Made by a program: the position numbers and the translations under genes
NCBI GenBank assembly: GCA_003225175.1
Contig: QIBA01000035.1
Location: 47,565-111,564, forward strand
DNA: 64,000 nt
Direction: 5' to 3'
From: Acidobacteriota bacterium
Lineage (GTDB): Bacteria; Acidobacteriota; Terriglobia; Terriglobales; Acidobacteriaceae
Notes under the pieces: generated by a model
The model's input: the letters and a program-made list of their open reading frames with translations, nothing else
Told to the model about the DNA's origin: nothing
The model's database searches: none
In this document: in pieces, positions 38,059 to 46,665 of the stretch
Numbering within the stretch: the stretch's first letter is position 1
Layout: the number at the start of each line of letters is the position of its first letter

Positions 38059-38943
38059 ATGAGTCCGGATTCCCAGGAACCAGCGCGTGTTGTTGTCGCG
38101 GACGATGACAATGCATTGCGTCATGCGATCACCAAGCTGTTGAAGAGCTGCGGCTATGAGGTCACCAGCTTTGACAATGGTGCCGATGCACTGGAAGCGC
38201 TGCAGCGAGAGCCTTTTGACCTCGCCATTCTCGACATCTGGATGCCGCGCATGAGCGGCCTTGAAGTTCTTGCGCATCTCCGCACTGAGGACAACAAACC
38301 TCGAATCATCATCATGACCTCCGACGACACTCCGGAGACCTTACTTCGGGCGGTGCGCGAACAAGCCTACGACTATGTCGCCAAACCTTTTCCCCCGCAC
38401 GACATCATCGAGCGAGCGCAGCGCGCGCTACACAAGGAGATGGAGCCACCGATCGAAGTGATCTGCGCTCAGCCGCACTGGGTGGAGCTGCTTGCGCCCT
38501 GCACTCGCGGTACCGCGGAGCGGATTGAGGGATTCATACTCCGACTCGAAGTTGGACTTTCGGAAGAGCTCCGCGGGGAGGTGGCTCAAGCCTTTGGCGA
38601 GCTTCTGAAGAATGCGGTGGAATGGGGAGGTAAGCTCGACCCAAATCGGAAAGTTCGCATCGCCTACGTACGAACTCCCCGCATGCTCATGTATCGCATC
38701 GCCGATCCAGGCCAAGGCTTTAGTTTTCAAAATTTGGAGCATGCTGCGATTGCCCATTCTTCCAACCATCCGGTTGCACATATGGAGATCCGCGAGAAGA
38801 AGGGGATTCGCCCTGGCGGGTTTGGAATTCTCATGACGAAAGCTGCAGCCGATGAGTTGATCTTTAACGACAAGCACAACGAGGTGATCTTCATCCGCTA
38901 CCTAATCCCGCAGGAGGTCGCAGCAGCGGGCAGGGCCTCGTAA
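38059..38943 (+). CDS. Response regulator with RsbW-like HATPase output domain
   Basis: 294 residues. The REC domain (about 10-125) keeps its acid pair (VVADDDNAL), phospho-Asp (LAILDIWMPRMSG), the Thr/Ser switch (IMTSDD) and Lys (VAKPFPPH). The second half (about 155-290) is a GHKL ATPase of the anti-sigma kinase type, with N-box GELLKNAVEW, G1 ADPGQGFS and G2 GGFGILMTKAAADE, and no HisKA domain. So the output is probably a Ser/Thr kinase or anti-sigma function under phosphorelay control. The divergent hybrid kinase with HPt is the natural donor. Start is ATG at 38059 with AGGAG upstream; the frame is open further 5' but that part overlaps repeats. Confidence 0.9.
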   Translation: MSPDSQEPARVVVADDDNALRHAITKLLKSCGYEVTSFDNGADALEALQREPFDLAILDIWMPRMSGLEVLAHLRTEDNKPRIIIMTSDDTPETLLRAVREQAYDYVAKPFPPHDIIERAQRALHKEMEPPIEVICAQPHWVELLAPCTRGTAERIEGFILRLEVGLSEELRGEVAQAFGELLKNAVEWGGKLDPNRKVRIAYVRTPRMLMYRIADPGQGFSFQNLEHAAIAHSSNHPVAHMEIREKKGIRPGGFGILMTKAAADELIFNDKHNEVIFIRYLIPQEVAAAGRAS

Positions 38944-38993
38944 CACAATCACCAGGATCCTCAAGCCGCAGACTGCCGCAACACGACATATCA

Positions 38994-39117
38994 GGCCCGA
39001 AGGGCCGACATTCATTTTGTGATGGTCAGGCCATTGTGCCGTCCCTCCGGGACTCCAGATCCGACTTAACTCGCCCAGCATTTCATGCTGGGCTTTCACA
39101 TTTAGCGCCTCCGGCGC
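38994..39117. repeat. Four consecutive hairpins in the gap before the ADOP permease
   Basis: Stem-loops, in order: GGCCC-GAA-GGGCC (38994-39006); GTCCC-TCC-GGGAC (39041-39053); GCCCAGCAT-TTC-ATGCTGGGC (39073-39093); GCGCC-TCC-GGCGC (39105-39117). All have short 3-base loops and GC stems of 5-9 pairs. The 408-base gap from 38944 to 39351 has no gene; the rest is plain sequence, and the ADOP Shine-Dalgarno GGAGG is at its end. Confidence 0.7.
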
Positions 39118-39351
39118 GGTTGGGCCGAACGGTAACAGCTAGATTTCAAAATGACATTGGGAACCGCGAGACTTAAACTTCAAATCGGGAATTTGGCCGC
39201 TGCTGACCCTTGGCATATGCGGTTAGGCTCTGATTCTTTCGGTCCTTTTCGGCACTGGCATAACAGCCCTGCATCTACGTGTTCACTATGCTTCGGACAA
39301 CTGATTACCTAATAATGCCTAGCACGTCTTACCTCAACACGGAGGGCCGCC

Positions 39352-41832
39352 GTGCTCCAACATCTGAAGTTTGCCACGCGTCTGCTGCGCAAAAATCCAA
39401 GCTTCACGCTCATTGCTACTACTACATTGGCGCTAGGCATCGGAGCAACCACGGCAGTTTTCACATTGGTGGACGCGGTACTCCTCAGACCCCTCGCCTA
39501 TCGCAATCCGTCCCAGCTCGTTTCTATTTCGGCCGATGAGCCGGTCGCAGGTGGTGCCGACATCGGCTTCAATCCACTCGAGCTTGATGACCTGCGCGAA
39601 CGAGCCGGCATCTTCGATCAGGTTTCCGCAGTGTGGCCTGTCAGCGCGAATCTCACCGGCGGAGATCATCCCGAGAGAATCGAGTTGGTGGCTGCCAGTC
39701 CAAGCTATTTTTCGATCCTTGGTGTTGCTCCGCAGCTTGGACGTATCTTTGGTCCGGAAGACGAAGCCCTCGGCTTCGCCGAAGCCTGCCTGATCAGCGA
39801 CGCAGCCTGGCACCGATTGTTCGGCGGAGATCGCAATGTGCTTGGCCGCCGAATTTACCTCGATACCGACGCGTACACCATCGTTGGCGTAATGCCGTCG
39901 GCGTTTCGTCATCCCGGAAGAACCCGCGCCACCGACGTTGACGTCTGGGGCACTGCCGGATACAAGGCGGATCCATTTCCGCATCCACCGCAGCGCGAGC
40001 AACGTTTCATTCCGGGATCGATCGGCAGGCTCAAAGCGGGAATCACGGTTGCGCAGGCTCAGATACGGCTCAATGCTCTGGTTTCGCAGCTTCGCCGGGA
40101 AAATCCAGCAGTTTATCCGGCAGCATCGGGTTGGACCATGAATCTCACCCCGATGGACGAAGTTGTAGTGGGAAAGACCCGCTCGCTGCTGTGGATTCTC
40201 CTCGCCGCCGTCGCAGCTATTTTGCTGATTGGCTGCATCAATGTAGCCAACCTCTTGCTTTCCCGGGCGTCAGCACGCGAACGCGAAATCGGTGTGCGTT
40301 TGGCATTGGGCGCCAGTCGTCGCGACCTCATTGCGCAGTTGCTTACTGAATCGTTTGTCCTGTCCAGCATCGCTACCGTTGTAGCAGTTGTCATTGGCTG
40401 GGCGATGTTGCGCGGCATGGTCATCATCGCCGCGTCGAAGCTACCTCGGATTCATGAAGTCACGCTCAACATTCACGTACTGGCCTTCGTTCTTGCGCTG
40501 GCGTTGTTAACGTCGATTTTATTTGGTCTTGCGCCGGCTTGGCAAAGTTCGTCGCCGGAACTGGTGAGTAGCCTGGGTGGAAGCTCGCGTGGAGGCAGCA
40601 GCAGTCATCGTCAGAACCGCATGCGCGAAGGTCTGGTTGTCGCTGAGATCGGGATGTCTCTCGTGCTCCTTGCCGGAGCTGCACTGCTCGCGAGAACACT
40701 GTGGCAGCTGACAAACATCGATGCCGGATTCGATCCCGCGCACGTCGAGATCGCGCGTGTGTGGTTGCCCGTGCCGAACCATCCGGAACTCGATCCGTAT
40801 CGCAATCCTGAAAGGCGACAGGTTTTTAATCGTGAAGTGTTACAGCGTCTTAACAGCATTTCGGGTATCGAGCAGGCCGGACTTACGGGATCTCTTCCAC
40901 TCACTGCAGATCAATTCGTTGCGAAACTGGGAATCGAAGGCCGCACTAGCGATCCACGCAGCGCTCCCGACTTGCCGCTGATCGTGGTAAGTCCAAATTA
41001 TTTCAATGTGCTGAAAACGCCTCTACTGAGCGGACGCACATTTTCAGAGAGCGACGATTTCAAGAGCGAACCTGTTGCTATTCTTGACCAGTCTGCTGCC
41101 AGGCAGCTGTGCCTTCATGAAGAGGCGCTGGGACATCGGGTTGGCTTTTTCGGAGGACAAAAGCCGCGCTGGTTCACGATCGTCGGAATAGTTGCCGACG
41201 TGAAACAGACCGCCCTCGATTCGCCCCCAAGCCCTCACGTGTACTTCTCCCTCTATCAGACCGGAGCACGATCGTTGGGCGTAGTTGCGCGTGTAAAGGC
41301 CGGCGGAGCCAGGGACGAGGAAACGCGGATGTCGTCAGTAGGCGAACAAATCAGACGGGAGATAGAGGCCGTGGATAAGGACCTTCCCATTTTCGGAATT
41401 CAGCCGATGTCGAACCTCGTGAGTGCTTCGCTTACCGCGCGGCGGTTCTCTGCCGAGTTGATCGGCGCATTCTCGATGCTGGCCCTGGTGCTTGCGTCGA
41501 TCGGAGTGTACGGCGTAATCGCCTACTGGGTAGCCCAACGAACGCGCGAGCTGGGCATTCGTATGGCCTTGGGCGCTCGGCCTAATGACGTTCTGAAACT
41601 CGTCCTCGGACGCGGTGCACGCCTCGCTGGAATGGGAGTTGCAATTGGATTGGTTGCTGCTCTTGCCGTAGGACCGGTGCTGCGCTCCCAGCTCTACGGA
41701 ATCTCGGCTTTCGATCCAATTGTCTTTGCGTGCGTACCTGTCGTTTTGCTCGGGGTGGCCCTTGCCGCCGGATATGTGCCTGCAATGCGCGCTATGCGAG
41801 TGGATCCGATCGTGGCGCTGCGAGAAGAGTGA
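39352..41832 (+). CDS. Orphan duplicated MacB/FtsX-like permease (ADOP family)
   Basis: 826 residues. Begins MLQHLKFATRLLRKNPSFT, typical of the ADOP group, with TM1 (LALGIGATTAVFTLVDAVLL). A large MacB-type periplasmic domain follows. A block of helices comes at about 275-400 (LLWILLAAVAAILLIGCINV and SRASAREREIGVRLALGAS). Then comes a second copy of the unit, with GLVVAEIGMSLVLLAGAALL and final helices around ELGIRMALGARPNDVLKLVL. The two REIGVRLALGA/RELGIRMALGA motifs mark the duplicated permease halves. No ATP-binding subunit is adjacent, as expected for this family. Start is GTG at 39352 with GGAGG before it. Substrate unknown; lipoprotein or antimicrobial export is possible. Confidence 0.9.
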   Translation: MLQHLKFATRLLRKNPSFTLIATTTLALGIGATTAVFTLVDAVLLRPLAYRNPSQLVSISADEPVAGGADIGFNPLELDDLRERAGIFDQVSAVWPVSANLTGGDHPERIELVAASPSYFSILGVAPQLGRIFGPEDEALGFAEACLISDAAWHRLFGGDRNVLGRRIYLDTDAYTIVGVMPSAFRHPGRTRATDVDVWGTAGYKADPFPHPPQREQRFIPGSIGRLKAGITVAQAQIRLNALVSQLRRENPAVYPAASGWTMNLTPMDEVVVGKTRSLLWILLAAVAAILLIGCINVANLLLSRASAREREIGVRLALGASRRDLIAQLLTESFVLSSIATVVAVVIGWAMLRGMVIIAASKLPRIHEVTLNIHVLAFVLALALLTSILFGLAPAWQSSSPELVSSLGGSSRGGSSSHRQNRMREGLVVAEIGMSLVLLAGAALLARTLWQLTNIDAGFDPAHVEIARVWLPVPNHPELDPYRNPERRQVFNREVLQRLNSISGIEQAGLTGSLPLTADQFVAKLGIEGRTSDPRSAPDLPLIVVSPNYFNVLKTPLLSGRTFSESDDFKSEPVAILDQSAARQLCLHEEALGHRVGFFGGQKPRWFTIVGIVADVKQTALDSPPSPHVYFSLYQTGARSLGVVARVKAGGARDEETRMSSVGEQIRREIEAVDKDLPIFGIQPMSNLVSASLTARRFSAELIGAFSMLALVLASIGVYGVIAYWVAQRTRELGIRMALGARPNDVLKLVLGRGARLAGMGVAIGLVAALAVGPVLRSQLYGISAFDPIVFACVPVVLLGVALAAGYVPAMRAMRVDPIVALREE

Positions 41833-41833
41833 A

Positions 41834-41854
41834 GATCGGGTGATCGGGTGATCG
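41834..41854. repeat. Short tandem repeat GATCGGGT
   Basis: GATCGGGT is repeated twice and then GATCG, directly after the ADOP stop codon. Function unknown; it may be chance slippage. Confidence 0.5.
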
Positions 41855-41950
41855 AGCCCTTCACGTCACTACCGGCGGCGGAAGCCGATGGTGGTCCTTT
41901 GCGAACACTGCGCCTCAGGGACAGTATGGAATGGTGAGAGGCGGTAACAC

Positions 41951-43345
41951 TCACTTCAACAGATCCACCAACCTTCCCTCTGTCGGCAACTGCGATAACC
42001 TATAAACCAACAGCGCGGCTCGCTTCGAATTGATCGGAATCGAGGTCAGATCAATCTTCTCAGCCGCAGAGTGATCACCCGATCCTGAAGACCCAACGCC
42101 TGCCAGCGTCGGAATGTACTGGGCAATGAAAGCGCTGTCACCAGCACCGCGCTTCATCGGATCGAGTTCCGGCATATCGGGCTGACCTAACGAGTGGTTC
42201 ACCTGGTTCAGCAGCTTCAGCAATGCCCGATTGCCTTCATTCGGAGCTTGCGGCGGATACGCTTCGTAGAAGTCGATCTTCGCGTCGGCCTTCGCCAAGT
42301 GCTGCGCAACGATCGCGCGCATTTTTTCCTGCACCCGCTGGACCTGCTCGTTCGAGAGACAGCGCAGATCGCCGATGGCAATCGCCGTTGGCGCCACGAT
42401 ATTCGGCTTGCCGGTGGCCTGTCCACCTGTTTCCTGGGGGTTGATCTGCGCGGTTGTGCCGCCGAGAACCAAGCCAACGTTATACGTGAGATAGTCTTCG
42501 CGAAGCTGTGTGCGAAATGCGTCAAGGATGCGCGTAAGCTCATAGATCGCACCGAATCCCATATTGGCACCGAAGACACCGGCTGAGTGCCCGGTTTCAC
42601 CGCTCGCTGTAAGGCGCCAAGTCATGCTGCCACGTCGACTGGTGCTGCCGTAGTAGATTCCGTTTCGGCGAGCAGTGTTCTCAAACTCCAGCCCGGCATC
42701 GCTCTTCTTGGCAGCCTGGATCATGTCACGGCGAGCCATCTCAATCGGATGACCGGCAGCTTCTTCATCTCCACTGAGCACCACTTTGATGTCTGCACGA
42801 TCCAGCGCCCCTGATGCTCTGAGCGCCTTGAGCGCAGTGAGCATTACGACAAGACCACCCTTCATATCGTCGGTCCCAGGCCCTGAAGCCCAATTGCCCG
42901 TCTTCTTCTCGGAATCGGCTTCACCCGACGTATCCGGATCGCGGCTCGTCCCCTGCATGGTGAAGTGCTGGAAGGGGCTGTCCTTTTCAAACACTGTGTC
43001 CATATGCCCAATGAGCAGTACACGTTTGCCGCACTTTCCCGGATCAGGACACGGATGCTCTGCCATCAGGGTTCCCGCACGTTGCACCTCGTCCATCGGA
43101 ACCCAGCCGACTTTGAAGCCGAGCGACTCAAACTGCGACTTCAGGACCTTTCCTACGGCACGCACACCCTCAAGATTTTTGGTGCCGCTATTGATCTCGA
43201 CTAGTTGGCGCAACAGATCGACGGGCTGCTGCTTTTCGGCCTCGATTGCCTGGAGGATCTTCGTTTCGGTTGGATTGAGGTTTTGAGCTTGAAGAGCAGG
43301 ATTTGCAACCAGAAGAACAAACATGAAGAGACGATCGAATTTCAC
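41951..43345 (-). CDS. Exported M20 metallopeptidase, glutamate carboxypeptidase-like
   Basis: 464 residues with a signal peptide (VKFDRLFMFVLLVANPALQAQ). Metal-binding motifs include LLIGHMDTVFEKD near 115, GTDDMKGGLVVML near 160, LSGDEEAAGHP near 200, and a late GVGSSGSGDHSAAEKID. A dimerisation domain sits between. The family splits C-terminal residues from peptides or folate-like substrates; in the periplasm it probably feeds amino-acid uptake. Start is taken as GTG at 43345, which begins a proper signal peptide. A second M20 peptidase (50780) lacks a signal peptide. Confidence 0.85.
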   Translation of the reverse strand: MKFDRLFMFVLLVANPALQAQNLNPTETKILQAIEAEKQQPVDLLRQLVEINSGTKNLEGVRAVGKVLKSQFESLGFKVGWVPMDEVQRAGTLMAEHPCPDPGKCGKRVLLIGHMDTVFEKDSPFQHFTMQGTSRDPDTSGEADSEKKTGNWASGPGTDDMKGGLVVMLTALKALRASGALDRADIKVVLSGDEEAAGHPIEMARRDMIQAAKKSDAGLEFENTARRNGIYYGSTSRRGSMTWRLTASGETGHSAGVFGANMGFGAIYELTRILDAFRTQLREDYLTYNVGLVLGGTTAQINPQETGGQATGKPNIVAPTAIAIGDLRCLSNEQVQRVQEKMRAIVAQHLAKADAKIDFYEAYPPQAPNEGNRALLKLLNQVNHSLGQPDMPELDPMKRGAGDSAFIAQYIPTLAGVGSSGSGDHSAAEKIDLTSIPINSKRAALLVYRLSQLPTEGRLVDLLK

Positions 43346-43446
43346 CGACGAATGATAGCAAACTGTCTTGTAGAACACCTCTTCAGCCCAATCGCCAAAC
43401 CTGAGCGAGGGTTGCCGATGTGAGTACCCACTCGTGTGCCGCTAAA

Positions 43447-44391
43447 ATGTTCAGCATGAGCAGAGTCCTGATTTGTGCTCTTCTGGTAACTTTTTACGTT
43501 CTTCCCACCGCCCACGCTGATGAAAACACTGAGCGCGCCGTAAGCGTCCGCGAGGGCAATCTTTACGTCAATCCGGACACAAACAGTCAAAAGCTAGGAG
43601 CTATCGAGCGCGGACGCGAAGTCGCAGTCCTCGAGCACAGCGGCCAACAATGGCTGCACGTGCTGGCTTCGCTCGGAGGCGAGCGCGAGGTTTCGGGATG
43701 GACTCTTGATAAAGGCCTGGTTCGCAAAACCACACCGAACGGCGACCAGATCCTGTATGGCGAGGCGGTCGATTCAGAGGTAGAAGCGAGCCGTCGCGGT
43801 GGTCGTAGAGGCGCCGATAAAGATGCGCTCCGTCTCTACTACCGTGTCGCTGAGTACTTTCCGAACTCGCCGCTTGCTGGCGAAGCCGCGTATCGCTCGG
43901 CCGATATTGCCTGGCAGCTCGATGTAGAAGACATGAGGCGACGTCCCTCCGCGCAGGAGAAAGATCCGTACATGCGCCATCAGATGGACGAAGAGCAGAT
44001 GCGCAAGGTGATTAAGAAGTATCCAGGCACAAAGTGGGCCGATTTGGCGGCATACGATCTGATCGACAACAAGCTTTGCGGCGATTGGCAAGGCGATCCG
44101 AAATGTCCCGAGAAGGAAACCTCTTTGTACGAGAAATATGTCGCTGACCATCCGCAATCGGCAAAAGCCGCTGAGGCCCTCTACAACGCTGCTTGGAGAC
44201 AGTCTGCGCTGATCGAAATCTATCGCGAGCGCCAGGACCAAAAGAAGGCTGAGGAGAGCCGCGCGCACGCCATCCAACTGGCACAGAGAATCCCACAGCA
44301 GTATGCGAATTCGGACTTCGCCTATCGCGCACAGCGTCTGCTATATCTTCTACAGCAGAAGATACCCACTTACGGCAACACCAGCGACTGA
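43447..44391 (+). CDS. Exported SH3-domain and TPR-like protein
   Basis: About 314 residues. Signal peptide (MFSMSRVLICALLVTFYVLPTAHA), then a bacterial SH3 domain at about 30-85 (VREGNLYVNPDTNSQKLG, AVLEHSGQQWLHV) that may bind peptidoglycan, then helical TPR-like units (LYYRVAEYFPNSPLAGEAAY, KYVADHPQSAKAAEALYNAA). The pattern resembles YbgF/YfiO-like cell-envelope helpers. It is 24 bases upstream of uppP on the same strand, in line with a role in the wall. Start is one of two ATGs three codons apart. Confidence 0.7.
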   Translation: MFSMSRVLICALLVTFYVLPTAHADENTERAVSVREGNLYVNPDTNSQKLGAIERGREVAVLEHSGQQWLHVLASLGGEREVSGWTLDKGLVRKTTPNGDQILYGEAVDSEVEASRRGGRRGADKDALRLYYRVAEYFPNSPLAGEAAYRSADIAWQLDVEDMRRRPSAQEKDPYMRHQMDEEQMRKVIKKYPGTKWADLAAYDLIDNKLCGDWQGDPKCPEKETSLYEKYVADHPQSAKAAEALYNAAWRQSALIEIYRERQDQKKAEESRAHAIQLAQRIPQQYANSDFAYRAQRLLYLLQQKIPTYGNTSD

Positions 44392-44415
44392 TTCACATAA
44401 GCGAAAGGACGTTCA

Positions 44416-45291
44416 TTGCCCGTTTACCAGGCTGTTGTGCTCGCAGTCGTACAGGCATTCGGAGAATTCTTACCGATTTCCAGCTCAGCGCATCTGATTC
44501 TCACCCGCTGGTTCTTCGGCTGGAGCGAACTCGATCCTGCGATGGACCTCACGTTCGACGTCGCACTTCATGCCGGGACGTTACTGGCGGTGCTGGTCTA
44601 CTTCTTCCCTACATGGATCAATTTGATCGTCGCTGGATTTGGAGGACGACCGCCCCTGTCCGGCAACAGCGCAGGACTCGGCAACCTCGACGATGTCGAG
44701 AGCGGCCGCGACCGCATGCTGCTTTGGTGGATCGTTCTGGCGACAATGCCTGGTGCCATCGCGGGCAAGCTGCTCGACAAATATGCTGAGCTCAAGTTTC
44801 GTGACAGTTATCTGCTGATTGGATCAACGCTTGTAGTTGTCGGCGTGTTGATGTGGCTGTCCGAGAAATTCGGTGCGCAGCGCAGGACTATCACGGGAAT
44901 TAATGCGATTGATGCGATCCTCATCGGCATCGCGCAGGCATTCGCACTCATTCCAGGCGTTTCGCGCTCAGGTTCGACGATCACAGCAGGACTCGTCCGC
45001 GGTCTGAATCGTGAAGCCGCAGCGCGATTTAGTTTCCTGCTGCTCGCACCAATCACGGCGGGCGCCGTGCTGCTCAAAGCACACGCTGTCATGAAAGCTG
45101 GTGGGCTTCCGCCCGGAATGAAACAGCCGTTTCTGATCGGAATATTTTTATCAGCTATTTTGGGAATGGGTGTAATTGCTTTCTTTCTTCGATTTCTTCG
45201 GACTCACTCGCTTAATTTCTTCGTCGTATATCGCGTGCTGCTAGGAATCGTGGTGATCGTGCTTGCCCTGAAGCACTTCCACGCGGGATAA
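44416..45291 (+). CDS. uppP: Undecaprenyl-diphosphatase (UppP/BacA)
   Basis: Inner-membrane enzyme that recycles undecaprenyl pyrophosphate to the monophosphate carrier used for peptidoglycan and O-antigen. 291 residues, mostly membrane helices. Signature motifs are GEFLPISSSAHLIL near residue 17-30 and PGVSRSGSTITAGL near 180-193, with the catalytic Glu, Ser and Arg. Start is a TTG at 44416, with AAAGGA seven bases before. Forms an operon with the SH3/TPR gene and probably the FAD oxidoreductase downstream. Confidence 0.95.
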   Translation: MPVYQAVVLAVVQAFGEFLPISSSAHLILTRWFFGWSELDPAMDLTFDVALHAGTLLAVLVYFFPTWINLIVAGFGGRPPLSGNSAGLGNLDDVESGRDRMLLWWIVLATMPGAIAGKLLDKYAELKFRDSYLLIGSTLVVVGVLMWLSEKFGAQRRTITGINAIDAILIGIAQAFALIPGVSRSGSTITAGLVRGLNREAAARFSFLLLAPITAGAVLLKAHAVMKAGGLPPGMKQPFLIGIFLSAILGMGVIAFFLRFLRTHSLNFFVVYRVLLGIVVIVLALKHFHAG

Positions 45292-45313
45292 GCTCGAGTC
45301 CGGGGAGGGAGCA

Positions 45314-46474
45314 TTGCGGACCGCAGAGGTCGTCATCATCGGCGGGGGCATCGTCGGTTCGAGCATCGCCTACCATCTGACTGATGCAGGATGCCGCAAC
45401 GTGCTGGTCCTCGAGCGCGAAACCCACCAAGGCAAAGGTTCAACCGGCAAGAGTATGGGCGGCGTTCGAGCCCAGTTCACCACTCCGGTAAACATCCAGA
45501 TGTCGCTGTACTCGATTCCTTTCTATGCCGCCTTCGACGAGCGCCTCGCGCATCCTGCTGGATACAGACCACAGGGTTATTTGTTCGTTGCCACAAAGCC
45601 TGCACATCTAGAGTATCTCCAGACCAATCAGAAGCTGCAGAAGTCACTCGGGCTTAAAAACGTTCGCATGCTAGCCAAGGCGGAGATCGTCGAAATGGTT
45701 CCCCAACTCCGCTCCGACGATATCCTCGGCGGAAGCTTTTGCCCGACCGACGGATTCGTTGATCCATACAGCTCGATGGTTGGCTTCATCAAGCGTGCCA
45801 TGGACAATGGCGCGACTCTTTGGAAATCAATTGAGGTCACAGAAATTCTAAAAGAGAACGGGCGTGTTGCAGGTGTGGCCACGACGCGCGGCGAAGTTCA
45901 TGCGCCAGCCGTTGTAAATGCCGCGGGGCCGTGGGCAGCCGACGTGGCTGCGATGGCCGGAGTCGATCTTCCCGTAAAACCGCTGCGTCGAATGCTAATT
46001 CCCACCGAGCCGTTTGAGGAGGTATCACACGAGATCCCCATGGTGATTGACATGACCAATGGCTTTCATTTTCGGCCAGAAGGTCGTGGATTCCTGCTCG
46101 CATGGAACGATCCCGAAGAGACTCCCGGATACAAGTTCGACTTTCATCCCGAGTTCATCGAGAAAGTGTTGATCCGAGCAGCCGATCGTGTGCCATGCTT
46201 CGAGAATCTGGCGGTGAATCCAAAACGCGCCTGGGCCGGTTTGTACGAGATGTCACCGGACCATCACGGCATCATTGGAGAGTTTGAGGAACTGCCAGGC
46301 TTCCACGCTGCTAGTGGCTTCAGCGGGCACGGAGTGATGCATGCACCTGCAACGGGCAAGATCGTTGCGGACTTGATCATGTCGGGAACGACGAAGGTTG
46401 TGGACAACGTAGGCGTCCTCAGCCCGGCACGGTTCAGAACAGGAAAACTGTTGCACGAAACAGCCCTGCTCTAA
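45314..46474 (+). CDS. FAD-dependent oxidoreductase of the DAO family
   Basis: 386 residues with the dinucleotide fold at the N-terminus (EVVIIGGGIVGSSIAYHL) and DAO-type motifs: STGKSMGGVRAQFT, PTDGFVDPYSS, VVNAAGPWAADVAA and FSGHGVMHAPATGKIVAD. It is most like sarcosine oxidase beta or glycine/proline oxidase-type flavoproteins and would oxidise a secondary or primary amine. Start is a TTG at 45314 with GGAGGGAG just before. Follows uppP by 22 bases. Confidence 0.85.
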   Translation: MRTAEVVIIGGGIVGSSIAYHLTDAGCRNVLVLERETHQGKGSTGKSMGGVRAQFTTPVNIQMSLYSIPFYAAFDERLAHPAGYRPQGYLFVATKPAHLEYLQTNQKLQKSLGLKNVRMLAKAEIVEMVPQLRSDDILGGSFCPTDGFVDPYSSMVGFIKRAMDNGATLWKSIEVTEILKENGRVAGVATTRGEVHAPAVVNAAGPWAADVAAMAGVDLPVKPLRRMLIPTEPFEEVSHEIPMVIDMTNGFHFRPEGRGFLLAWNDPEETPGYKFDFHPEFIEKVLIRAADRVPCFENLAVNPKRAWAGLYEMSPDHHGIIGEFEELPGFHAASGFSGHGVMHAPATGKIVADLIMSGTTKVVDNVGVLSPARFRTGKLLHETALL

Positions 46475-46522
46475 CCCTTGGCCTAAAGTAAAACTTGAAA
46501 CCGTCTCCGTGAGCTCTTCTTT

Positions 46523-46544
46523 GGCCTTCGCGCCCTTCGTGTTC
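46523..46544. repeat. GGCCTYCGYGCCCTYSGTGTTC intergenic element, copy 1
   Basis: The 22 bases match the reverse complement of 60564-60585 at 18 of 22 positions. It lies in the gap between the FAD oxidoreductase and ftsK. Confidence 0.45.
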
Positions 46545-46665
46545 GCCTCGTCGTGTGAACCATACGAATTAGTGGTATTTCACCAAGAATCTGAGATAAT
46601 CATCCTGCTCTGGCCGCTCCGCGACTCGTCCGAGGGTATTGTCTCCCTCCGGTCCGAAGGCCCCA

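Noticed and set aside
41834..41854. GATCGGGT tandem as an operator
   Set aside because: It lies directly after a stop codon with no downstream promoter on that strand; listed only as a repeat.
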